This document shows, piece after piece, positions 1 to 9,629 of a stretch of DNA of 64,000 nt. The notes beneath the pieces are model-generated. The model had not been told where the DNA came from. It ran no database searches and saw only the letters and a program-made list of their open reading frames with translations. Within the stretch, counting starts at the first letter, position 1, and every line of letters starts with the position of its first letter. The stretch comes from Ditylenchus dipsaci (lineage: Eukaryota; Nematoda; Chromadorea; Rhabditida; Anguinidae): positions 41,524 through 105,523 of the forward strand of contig SADC01000351.1 in assembly GCA_004194705.1 (NCBI GenBank). The letters run 5' to 3'. A program made the position numbers and the translations under genes.

Positions 1-1261
1 CTCTTCATTATCCGGCATCCCTTTCTGTAAAAAACGGTGCTTTTATATACTGGCTTCATTGCACCAAATAATTTAGGTCTACTTTTATTTCTGAACAATT
101 TCGGTTATGTTGTGAGACGTATTAATGACATTTTTTTTTCAGTTTAAAGCGCTATTCACAATGAGAATTGTATTTGCGGATGCTAAATTAGATTTCTATC
201 ACCCCCCCCCCCATTGAAAAAAAAAGTTATGACCGTTTCCGGGTGAAAAATCTGATTTAGCATCCGTAAACAGAACCCTCATTGTGACTGAGGCCTAAGA
301 TCGTTAAGATGTCTAAAGTTTTTCAGAGATAACACTTCATTTAACTTACCAGTTTGTTGATACTTCTTCGCCATTTTGAGTGCTACAGGATTAATTCGAT
401 TAGCCAGAGCTTTTTTAAGCAAAAAAGAAGAGTGGCGGTCATTGCGTTGATTAGGGATAGGAATATAAGTGGGGGAAGCATTAGAATAGCCATTTTTCTT
501 CATGTTAGGAGGGGTTGCGTGACCATTCAAGCAAGTGTCTAAAAATGTTAGATACAGTCGACGCTTTTACTTAGGACACCCAAGAGACCGGCCAACTTAC
601 CGGTTTTGACACTTTTTTACCTTAAGTTTTTAATACCTTTGCTAGCTCTGTTTTGACAGTCTGGTCCAAATATTGCAAGGATTCTGATTTTGCGGATCGT
701 TTTCTAAAATCCCAATGTTTTTGCTCTAAAAAAGCCAAAACTCTGTTTAAAAAACAGGTATTTTTGATAGAGCCTGTCCTAACTAAGAACTTTGCTTTTA
801 CAGAGCAAAAAATTTAGGGCTTTTAGAAAACGATCGGGAAAATCGGAATCCTTGCGATATTTGCGACCAGACTGTCAAAACAGAACTAGAAAAAGTTTTA
901 AAAAATAGAGCTAAAAAGGTGTCGGATTCGAGGTGGGAACGAACTTCTGTCCTAAGTGGGGGGTGTCCGAAGTAAGAGCGTCGACTGTAATATGCAAACT
1001 GGCATTTTTCGGTTCTCGAAGCTGATAGATCCAAGCTGAAATAGTAATTACTCACTTACTTGACACTAGAGGACTGGTTTCTGGTCGTCACCCGCCATCA
1101 ACTTCCTCGTCTATATTCGCCTGGCGAGAATCATGATGGTTAACGAATTCTGTACTGTCCTTGCTTCCATCCAGGTGTTGGTACCCATTGATAGCTATGC
1201 TCGATTCCTTGGTGGGTTGCAGACGGTGATGTGAGTAGGCGTCTCTCATGCTGAAATTCAT
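1..1261 (-). CDS. Unrecognised gene, 5' part (three exons, 3' end outside window)
   Basis: Exon 1 is 1261..1060 with ATG at 1261; exon 2 is 538..350; exon 3 begins at 20 and runs off the edge. Seen: strong donors (GTAAGT after 1060 and after 350) and acceptors (TTTTTAG before 538; ACAGAAAG before 20), with codon phase matching at both junctions. The peptide starts MNFSMRDAYSHH, is hydrophilic (His, Asn, Gln, Ser-rich), and exon 2 ends in a basic stretch (LLKKALANRINPVALKMAKK). No family recognised. Odd point: the exon 1 frame meets a TGA near 1086 (after DEEVDGG), then stays open to the donor in the phase exon 2 needs. A 75-nt intron starting GTACAG inside exon 1 would remove it; otherwise it is a true stop or a base error. 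The first intron holds a pogo-like MITE. Existence of exon 2 is well supported; the start and the TGA region are less sure. Confidence 0.6.
553..989. mobile_element. Pogo-like foldback MITE
   Basis: Ends are TACAGTCGACGCT and AGCGTCGACTGTA, so the element is flanked by TA as in Tc1/mariner-pogo insertions. The inside is a long imperfect inverted repeat; both arms carry the motif CTGACAGT/ACTGTCAAAACAGA and GCAAGGATTCTGATTTTGC. It has no coding capacity. It lies in the first intron of the gene at the left edge. Related copies: 5582-6010 and 49808-50275. Confidence 0.75.
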
Positions 1262-2288
1262 CTTTATAATTTTGCACAGGTAACGTTTTAAATTAAGGGT
1301 CCTCCAGGATTAGAGCAAGGTACAGTTTTGTCGAGAATGAATTTTTTTGATTTTGTGAAAACGGGACCTTGGATAGACTTCACTTCTAGGTTGACTGCGT
1401 GATTTTTATTGCGACATCGGAAAACTTACGATCTAATGTGAATACACTGCAATTAAGGCAAGGACCAACAATATATTCTGCGATTTATTTTGCGTTTAGA
1501 GCGTCCTGATCCGTCGAAAGTTTTCTGTCTACTTTTTAAAAGTAAAATAAGATCATTGAACTTAAAAAAATTCAGCAAAAGTACTTTTCATGACTGTTTT
1601 TCGTTAGTTGATAGAATATTATAAGCTATAAGATTTTTTCGTTATTTCGTATGAATTTATTATCTGTTCATAGTAAATAAAGTTTTGCTAATTTTTTGGG
1701 TCATTAAGCAAAGTATCCTAAGTGAAGTTGGAGAATTCCGAGGGTAGGGCCAAAATTTAGAAACGGCCCGCAAATGTGTTACGTACACCAATTTTTAGGT
1801 GGTCATGTTTTTTTGACACACCCTGTACAACAAGGTTAAAAATTTTTGGAGTTGATGCATATATTACTAAGGAGTGTTTTCAACTTGGGCTACAAAAAAC
1901 GCCCTGCTTTCCAACCTCATAGCTTATACACTAACCAGTCAAGTTCATCCTTGCTTAGTGAGATTCTCAAAGATTCTTCCTTATGCAGCTCATTACCTCC
2001 CAATTTACTCCGAATAAGCACACCAATAAAATAAGATGACAATTAAGAGATAAGCAAGAACCGCAGGGACACTGGGCATACGGCCAACATTTTTGCTAAT
2101 ACTAACAAAGCAAAAAAGATAGAAATATAAGAAGCAATAGGAGTGAGTGAAGAAAATGTCTAAATTTCCACTTTCACAGCAGCATTACATCAGTTATTGC
2201 TTGTCACAGCTAAAAGCAGCCACTCTTTAGCTAAAGAAAGCAAAAATATATATGTAAATAAACAAAGGGTGAATAGTCAAAACTGTTG
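1262..2288. other. Stretch without a supported gene
   Basis: AT-rich sequence upstream of the left-edge gene. A 62-codon open frame at 1846-2034 has no splice or composition support. A TGACACACCCTGTACAA motif near 1815 resembles TGGACACCCTGTAAA near 19690 and may be an end of an unlisted repeat. Confidence 0.4.
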
Positions 2289-2296
2289 CTGCAGAC

Positions 2297-2460
2297 TAGG
2301 GTTGTACAATGGGAATATTCCCGGGAATATTTCCGGGAACATTGGGAATATTCCCGGTTTCCCGGTAATTTCTCCTATATTGGGATATTCCCGGGAATAT
2401 TCCCTATGTTTCCGGGAATATTCCGGGTTTTCTATATTTCCAGGAATTTCTACAACTCTA
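2297..2460. mobile_element. hAT-like MITE built from GGGAATATTCCC words
   Basis: Ends TAGGGTTGTA and TACAACTCTA are inverted. A perfect 8-bp target duplication CTGCAGAC flanks it (2289-2296 and 2461-2468), the hAT hallmark. The interior is a string of self-complementary words of the type GGGAATATTCCC and CCCGGG. Non-coding, 164 bp. Confidence 0.9.
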
Positions 2461-2578
2461 CTGCAGACTACCAATAACCAACGTCGCAAAATATTTTTTC
2501 TGCAACCAGTTTTTGTTCCCGAAAGCATTCGTTTATTTACAACGAAATAACGCTTGTATTGATCAAACTGATTGCTTA

Positions 2579-3368
2579 CAGTGTATGGACCTCGTACACG
2601 TACTCGTACTACGAGTATGAGTACGAAGTACGAGAAGAAATTTTAGAGGTACGAGTACGAGGCATAGTGACCACGCCGTCCTACGCCGTCCTAATTTTTT
2701 TCATCGCCGTCCTGCATTTTAACAATATTTTTCATTATGGACCGCCTTTTTTTATTTTACAACATATAATCAGTTTTTATTTTATACTTTATTTTAGGCG
2801 ACCGTCCAAGTTTTCTTTCATTTTCATTTCAAAAAAATGAGGCCGTCCTAATTCAACCGACTTTTTTGAAATTTTTTGTGAAATTAGGACGGCCCCATTT
2901 TTTTTGAAATAAAAATGAAAGAAAACTTGGACGGTCGCCTAAAAATAAAGTATAAAAATAAAAACTGATTATATGTTGTAAAATAAAAAAGGCGGTCCAT
3001 AATGAAAAATATTGTTAAAATGCAGGACGGCGATGAAAAAAATTAGGACGGCGTAGGACGGCGTGGTCACTATGGTACGAGGTACGAACTAAAATACAAA
3101 TATTTATAAATCACAAAGCAAATATGACGCTTTACCACTAAAAAGCCGGATCTTAATACCTTTTAATAAAAACGACTATGCAAAATATTTTTTTTTCAAA
3201 TTATTCCCTGAATACCTACTCCGTTTTTATACAAAGTACGAGTACGAAGTACGAGCAAAAATTTTTGTGGTACGAAGTACGAGAAGAAATTTTAGAGGTA
3301 GGATGTACGAGCTTAAAATTTTGTTGTACGAGGTACGAGTACGACCTTTTCTGAAAGTCCAAACACTG
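2579..3368. mobile_element. hAT-like element rich in TACGAG words, split by a palindrome
   Basis: Inverted ends CAGTGTATGGAC and GTCCAAACACTG. Flanking octamers ATTGCTTA and ATCGCATA agree at six of eight positions, consistent with an old 8-bp duplication. The interior is repeated GTACGAGTACGA in both orientations, interrupted by the palindrome at 2663-3074. Confidence 0.65.
2663..3074. mobile_element. Near-perfect 412-bp palindrome inserted in the TACGAG element
   Basis: Arms start CATAGTGACCACGCCGTCC and end GGACGGCGTGGTCACTATG, nearly identical over about 190 bp each, with a short loop near 2865-2880. Repeated GGACGGC words mark both arms. Non-coding. The low divergence suggests a recent insertion or ongoing arm homogenisation. 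Confidence 0.8.
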
Positions 3369-4030
3369 ATCGCATACAATTCTCGTAGTAAAATAAGGAG
3401 TCTCTCGTCATTTTTACAGTAAATTTTTAAACTGTTATCAATCACATTTCATTTCGACAATTCACCAAACTTTTCGCTCCGTGCTGACTCTTGGCTATTA
3501 TGCAAGCTATGAAAGGATTAGCAAAATGAACAATTAAACGTATTAAAACTGACGATTTTTTTTAAACATTCAAGGTGGGTGTAGAGTGTGTACATATTAG
3601 AGTAACCCACCATGAAATAAGAAAATTATCTGTATGACTCTTTTATTTTGAGTCAGACTATGAACAGGAATAACACTTGAATATTAAAGACAGCTGATCT
3701 GTTTTCAAGTGGTTGAGGTGTAAAGGACATTTGCTTGGTTTTGTCTAGTTTTTTGCACTCGAATGCTAGGTTTAACTTTTCACTTTAGTTTGTTCTAAAA
3801 CGTGATTGGTTTAATTTTCAAAAGTTAACCTTAGCGTTAATGGTACACAGGATTTTCAGCCACGTCGTATATAAAAATCAGACAACTACGGAGGAATGAG
3901 ATTTCCGACAGCCTCAGCTATTAGGTAGTCTGAAAAGTATCTAATATACTCTGTCATTCGACGCTTTGATGAGTTACAAAAGTTTTATTTATAAGACGTC
4001 ACAAGCGTGCAAATGTCTTTCGATATAAAA
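3369..4030. other. Stretch without a supported gene
   Basis: AT-rich single-copy-looking sequence. I see no splice-framed exon, no long open frame and no clear terminal repeat. Confidence 0.4.
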
Positions 4031-4790
4031 TTTTTGACGCTACTGTCATATACACCCCCCCCCTCAAATAAGCTGCTGTAATATTTTTGGTTATTTTTGT
4101 TTATTTTCGCATATTTTCGGGCAAAACTTTTTTTTTGTCACAGATTCTTTTTTTTTGTACAGATTCACTTTTTTCTGTCACAGATTTGATTTGTCACAGA
4201 TTCACTTTTTTTTGTACCAGATTCACTTTTTTCGTACCAGATTCACTTTTTTTTGTCCCAGATTTCCTCATTTCTGTCTCAGATTTAGCTCAAACCACAG
4301 GGGGGAACAAGCACTTGCAAAATTGGTCAAAAAAATTTTCTCTCATAACAGCCTGAAAGTTTTTCTATAACGTTTCTATCATGTTTTAAGAATTTTCGCC
4401 AAAAATCATTTTTTCCGCAAAAATTTTTGCCTTGGAGGACCAAGGTAGCCCAAAGTTTTCAGGAGCCTGAAATGTGACCTTGGTCCCCCAAGGCAAAAAT
4501 TTTTGCGGAAAAAATAATTTTGGCGAAAATGCTTAAAACATGATAGAAACCTTATAGAAAAACTTCAGGCTGTTATGAGAGAAAATTTTTTTGACCAATT
4601 TTGTAAGTGCTTGGTCCCCCTGTGGTTTGAGCTAAATCTGGGACAGAAATGAGGAAATCTGGGACAAAAAAAAGTGAATCTGGTACGAAAAAAGTGAATC
4701 TGTGACAAATCAAATCTGTGACAGAAAAAAGTGAATCTGGTACAAAAAAAAGTGAATCTGTGACAAAAAAAAGTATTGCCCCATATTTTC
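4030..4790. mobile_element. Foldback element with subterminal 20-bp repeats
   Basis: The left end carries GACGCTACTGTCATATACACCCC, the MULE-like terminus seen elsewhere in this window. Arms about 4136-4440 and 4480-4782 are almost exact reverse complements. Each arm has about six tandem units of the type GAATCTGNNACAAAAAAAAGT, then a CCTTGGTCCCCCAAGG-type centre. The open frames here are simple-repeat artefacts. Confidence 0.75.
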
Positions 4791-5327
4791 TCAACTTTGT
4801 ATTCATCTTCGTGCTTATCTGTGTCATAAGCCATGCTTATCTGTGTCATATATAAGAAATTTTCGAATTACCGGATTGTCCAGGGATCGTTACATCGATT
4901 GGTAAAAAAAATACCCAATTTCATTATAAATTCAAAGAGTTTGAACAAAAAGAAGTTTGAATTAACGTTTGGCAGAGTCCGATTGCAAAAATTTAAATGG
5001 CTTCATCTCCGACTAAATCCGATGAAAAAATTTTCTGGCCGACCATATGATGGCATTTTTTCTCAGCATTCTCATGATGTATTATGTTGTTCAATTCGGC
5101 GTCAATTATTATATCAACCTAGTGATTTTATGAAAATTGACACGTTTTAGTAAACTAATGGACCTCATATCTTCGTTTATATATAGTGTAATTTGGAAAA
5201 ATAAATCATAAAATTGGGATCCTTGCAACTTGTTTTACCAGATAAAAAAGCTGACAAAAGACCAAAGAAATTTTTTTAATATAAATACAGAAAGTGTCGA
5301 AACCTAGGCGGTAACGAACTTTTTAAG

Positions 5328-5480
5328 TAGAGACCGGCACGATGCGATGTTGACATCGAAAACATCGCATCGCACGCAGCGAGTTCAGACCCAAAACATC
5401 GCATCGTAACATCGCACGCATGATTTTGAAAACATCGCAACATCGCATCGCAATTTATTGAGACATCGCAAAGTTTTTTT
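5328..5480. mobile_element. hAT-like repeat of CGATGCGATG words
   Basis: Starts near TAGAGACCGGCACGATGCGATG and consists of GATGCGATGTT and ACATCGCATCGC words in both orientations. A second copy is at 63233-63380 beginning TAGAGATGACAACGATGCG. No intact target duplication was found, so the borders are approximate. Confidence 0.5.
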
Positions 5481-5581
5481 TCGCAAATTCGTTTAAAATA
5501 AAAAAATTGCATAACGAAAAAAATTGCATAACGCCAAAGTCGACATTCTTAACTTCAGAATATAAAGTTAAGATTCTCAAA

Positions 5582-6010
5582 TACAGTTGACTCTCGATAA
5601 AAGATACCACCCTAAAGTTCGTTCCCACCTTGTTCCGACACTGTTTTTAACCTCATTTCTAAAATGTTTTGTCAAATGTGATTCGTCAGTGTAGTCGGAA
5701 ATATCGCAAGGATTCTGATTTTGCCGATCATTTCTGAAAAAGTCGAAGCTTTCACCAGTAAGACCCGCGGCTCTCGATATAAGATACCCTTTTTAAGATA
5801 TAGGGTATCTTATATCGAGAGCCGCGGGTCTTACTGGTGAAAGCTTCGACTTTTTCATTAAACGATCGGCAAAATCAGAATCCTTGCGATATTTCCGACT
5901 ACACTGACGAATCACATTTGACAAACATTTTAGAAATGAGGTTAAAAAAAGCGTCGAACCCAAAGTGGAAACAAACTTTAGGGGGTATCTTATATCGAGA
6001 GTGGACTGTG
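5582..6010. mobile_element. Pogo-like foldback MITE
   Basis: Ends TACAGTTGACTCTCGAT and ATCGAGAGTGGACTGT are inverted. Long arms meet at AAGATATAGGGTATCTTATA near 5800. Internal motif GCAAGGATTCTGATTTTGCCG is shared with 553-989. Non-coding. Confidence 0.75.
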
Positions 6011-6220
6011 CATCAATCTACGAACTAGTTGTGAATTTTTGACATTTTTGTAGTCGTTGTTTTTTTGCTGATATCGTACACTCTTATTTTTTATTGAAAA
6101 TCATTTACAAATGCATTCATGCTTTTCATTCAGTATTCTCTGGAAATCGCGCTCGGTCGTGATGAAGCCGGTCGTCTTCTTTTCGCAAAGCTATCCACGA
6201 TTTTGTTGATTTTCGGCTCT

Positions 6221-6425
6221 AGTAAACAATACGTTTCCATTTTTTTGCCTTGGTCCCCCTGTTGTCTTAATGGTAATCATGATTAAGGTGATCATGTTAG
6301 CAATAATCACCATGATTACTTTATTCACCATATTGACATGACCATAGTGGACAGGGGGATGAAGCTGTTTTTCAATAAAAACAACAGGGGAGAGCAAGGC
6401 GAAAAATGGAAACGTATTGTTTTCT
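6221..6425. repeat. Inverted repeat with GGTCCCCCTGTTG arms
   Basis: Left arm AGTAAACAATACGTTTCCAT and right arm ATGGAAACGTATTGTTTTCT are inverted, with a looser AT-rich centre containing ATGATTA words. A CCTTGGTCCCCC segment links it to the foldbacks at 4.4, 29.2 and 60.8 kb. Confidence 0.55.
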
Positions 6426-7490
6426 AGACCCGACTTTCCTTAATAAAAATCTGCCATTGTTAAAATTTTTGTATTAGTGCTCAGAAGCATGTTTGATGTG
6501 ATTTTAAGGTGTCGTTTATAAAAAAACAGCAGAAAAATAGGTCATTTTCAAAATACTGCATGACAGAACGCCAATGTCGATTTCGTCTTTCGACGTGCTT
6601 GAATGCCGTGACCAGTAGTCTTGACCCATATTTTAGTATTTATGTAGACTGGTAAGGAATTTTGAAGAACTAAAGTTAAAATTTTTTGAGAAAACTTCAA
6701 ATTTTTTAATGAGAAACTGTTTACATATGTTTCTTTCATCATGATGAGCAGAAAAAGTAGCTTAGGCAGTTTTTTTAGTAACTTTTATGAAAATTGGAGG
6801 GGGGCTGGCGGCAGTCTACATAAAAACTCGTATTTTTTGGCTTTCTCATGGCACACTTTTAAAAAAAATTGATATGATCGATTTACAGCTCTATTTTTAT
6901 GTTCACGATCCTGCATCTAATTGTGTTAATATTAGAGTGACTCATCAAAAAGTTCTTGAAGTCAGTTACTTAGCCTTGAAGTTTACTGGCACCCATGAGA
7001 AAACCATAGGCGTAGACGCCCTAAAAACAGTGCGCATCTCCACTCCAAGCCACCTGCGCAGCAAAATATATTAAAAAATAGGTACTATTCCATTGAAACC
7101 CCCCCCCCCATCCCCCAAATCTCACTTTAAAATAGAATAGCGGCAAAAAATATGTGAGGAAATCAAGGTTCGCGGAAATTGTGGTGGTCTCAAGTTTGTT
7201 AGCCACGGCTTGAAATAATTCAAGAGAACCAACAAAGAGCATTGACTAAAATTTATTTTTTATGCTTTTATATGGAGATACTAAAGTTATGTTCTAGTAA
7301 AGTTATGTTCTAGTCACCGCCGGCCTATTGAAAAAACAAACTACAGTCGACTGGTTTCACTAGGACACTGTTCACTGTCCCAGCAAGACCGACTATTAAT
7401 TTCGCCAGTGTAACCCAGAATGAAAAAAAGAATCTAGATTTATTTCGCACATTCTTTTGTTTCAAAATTTACTGAAAATTAAAAAAAAAA
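6426..7490. other. Stretch with one weak exon candidate
   Basis: Minus-strand 7248-7137 reads SMLFVGSLELFQAVANKLE between a TTTTAG acceptor and an AAA|GTGAGA donor, but it lies beyond the polyadenylation signal of the neighbouring gene and has no partner exon. Around 7030 there is a partial copy of the GCGCATCTC hairpin module. A 95-codon plus-strand open frame at 6787-7074 has no support. Confidence 0.3.
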
Positions 7491-7496
7491 TTTATT
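7491..7496 (-). terminator. Polyadenylation signal AATAAA
   Basis: AATAAA on the minus strand, about 65 nt beyond the stop at 7561. Confidence 0.55.
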
Positions 7497-7560
7497 TGAA
7501 AATTCATACAGCTACGCAAAAAAAAGAATAAGGTGTTGAAAATGCCTCAGTTACATTTTA

Positions 7561-7940
7561 CTATATAATGTTGTCAGCTAAACCTGATAGGTTGCAAAAT
7601 GAGAATGAACGAAGAGAGCAACAAGCAAAAGTAATACTAAGTGCATCGGCTGCTGAATTAGTATTAGCGGTAGCACGAAAAATGGATATTGATCCGATGG
7701 GAAGTAGATAATTTACCCAGTTGCAAAAATAAATAATCAGACAACAAACACCACTGCAAATGACCCATTTCAAGACAAATGTTAAAAGCAAATTGGTCTT
7801 CTTCTGCTTTTGCCAGGATTTATGGGACTCAATACCTGTAATTGAATGAACAGGAAACTAAAGAGCAACTTACAAGATGACTGAGGGGTGTTTTCGGAAT
7901 AAATTGATATTGGTTCAGCATAAAAAATTAATTCACTCAA
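7561..7940 (-). CDS. 3' end of an unrecognised membrane-protein gene
   Basis: Two exons: about 7940..7874 (5' border unresolved) and 7835..7561, split by a 38-nt intron GTAAGT...TTACAG. Phase matches: the joined frame reads ...AEPISIYSENTPQSS-C-IESHKSWQKQKKT, then a hydrophobic segment (LLLTFVLKWVICSGV...) likely to span a membrane, then a stop at 7561. An AATAAA signal follows at 7496-7491. The opposite strand carries a 48-codon frame (MLSAKPDRLQNE...) that I treat as a shadow, though it is unusually hydrophilic. The gene may be the 3' end of the gene beginning at 12222, but the connecting phase does not match, so an exon is missing or these are two genes. Confidence 0.5.
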
Positions 7941-8374
7941 ATTAAATAATATTAAATTTTTGATGGCTTTTACTTTACAAGTAAAATATTTGATTTTCGT
8001 GACATTCTACGATGAATTGTCTAATTTTGAAAGTTTTCACCTGATTTTCTTAGGCTATGGTGAAAACAGCCGTCAAATTGTGTAAATCTGTTAATATAGA
8101 TGAATTCACGCATGATTTTACTTTTCGACTTTAGAATTTTTGTTTTCGCTGAGGTGTCAACCAGCTCAATATGATGCGTGAAAGTCGGGCGACAATTTAT
8201 TTGAAAAATTTTTTTTTTGATCTCTTTATAATTGACTAGGGTCTGCAAGCGCCTATCGGCGCCTATCTTGTTCGGGAACATTAGTTGTTCATGTACATTA
8301 GTAGTTCGGGTAGATTTATCTTTCGAGTGCGTTAATGTTAGGGTAGATCATCCACCTACCTGTTGACTAAGCTA

Positions 8375-8880
8375 CTCTACCTCGCCTACCCTTGCCATCC
8401 TCGCCTATCCTCGCCTACCCTCGCCTACCCTTGCCTATCTTCGCCTACCTCGCCTATCCTACCCTCGCCTATCCTCGCCCATCCTCGCCTATCCTCGCCT
8501 ACCCTCACACATCCTCGCCTACCCTCGCCTATCCTCGCCTACCCTCACACATCCTCGCCCATTCTCGCCTACCCTTGCCCATCCTCGCCTATCCTCGCCT
8601 ACCCTCACACATCCTCGCCTATCCTCGCCTACCCTCACACATCCTCGCCCATCCTCGCTACCCTCGCCTATTCTCGCCCATCCTCGCCCATTCTCGCCTA
8701 CCCTTGCCCATCCTCGCCTATCCTCGCCTACCCTTGCCCATCCTCGCCTATCCTCGCCTACCCTCGCCTATCCTCGCCTACCCTCGCCCATCCTCGCATA
8801 CCCTTGCCCATCCTCGCCTACCCTTGCCCATCCTCGCCTCTCCTCGCCTACCCTCGCCCATCCTCGCCTATCCTCGCCTA
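8375..8880. repeat. 10-bp minisatellite (TCGCCTATCC)n
   Basis: About fifty tandem decamers of TCGCCTATCC, TCGCCTACCC and TTGCCCATCC with higher-order runs that include CTCACACATCC. Long open frames occur in more than one frame only because the unit lacks stop codons. Strongly strand-asymmetric (C-rich on plus). Confidence 0.95.
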
Positions 8881-8994
8881 TTCAATTTCGATTATACGTG
8901 ATTGTGCTTAAAAGGAAGCCAAGATGTTGAACTTGAGGGTTCCGCAGAGATATTCGACATTAATCGGCAAAAACTGGCCAAAAATTGGGTTTAA

Positions 8995-9560
8995 ACCGGA
9001 ACATCCACCTTAAATCCACACCTGAGAAACCAATGAGTTTTGAGCTTGTCCGGGCAGTTCAAACCCGTTCACTTTTCAAAATCCACTGTTAAATAGCTCA
9101 TTTTGTAGCTGAGATTCTTTTGTTTTCACCATTATAAAACATCAACACTGACTTTCTCTATAAAAGTGGCTCAAAATTGTGTCTGAAGTTAAAAATAGGA
9201 AAACTCCACCTAAAAAGCAACTGACTTGAGAGCTTGTCCATACCAGTTCGAGACCTTACACTCTTCTAACATCACTGGTTAATAACTCATTTTGTAGCTG
9301 AGATTCTTCAGTTTTCACCATCATGAAACATAAACACCGACTTTCTCTATAAAAGTGGCTCAGAATTGGGTCTGAAGTTAAAAATAGGAAAAAGTACACC
9401 TAAAAAACCACTGAGTTGAGAGCTTGTCCGGACCAGTTCGACCCCTAAAACCTTTCAAAATCCACTGTTCAATAGCTCATTTTGTAGCTGAGATTCTCTA
9501 GTTTTCACCATTATAAAACATCAACACCGACTTTCTTTATAAAAGTGGCTCAAAATTTGG
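8995..9560. repeat. 184-bp tandem repeat, about three copies
   Basis: Copies share GAGCTTGTCC, CTCATTTTGTAGCTGAGATTCT, ACATCAACACCGACTTTC and TATAAAAGTGGCTCA at spacing of about 184 bp. Copies diverge by point changes and small indels. No coding signal. Confidence 0.9.
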
Positions 9561-9629
9561 TAAATAAAATTTGGTAAATCATAAAAAGTGTGACCCACCC
9601 GACCCAAATACTATATAGAGATCTCTCAC

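Noticed and set aside
2100..3450. CRISPR-like regular repeats
   Set aside because: Repeats are palindromic word arrays inside hAT-like elements with 8-bp duplications in animal DNA, with no spacer structure.
4440..4500. Hairpins as bacterial-type terminators or riboswitches
   Set aside because: The DNA is eukaryotic; the hairpins are loops of foldback transposons.
4565..4849. Overlapping open frames of FFCHRFTFF type
   Set aside because: Translate the subterminal tandem repeats of a foldback element on both arms.
7568..7711. 48-codon plus-strand frame MLSAKPDRLQNE
   Set aside because: Minus-strand reading has splice sites, matching phase, a stop and AATAAA; the plus frame has none of these.
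8363..8911. 182-codon and 169-codon open frames (LAYP/SSPILAYP repeats)
   Set aside because: By-product of a 10-bp minisatellite without stop codons; open in two frames.
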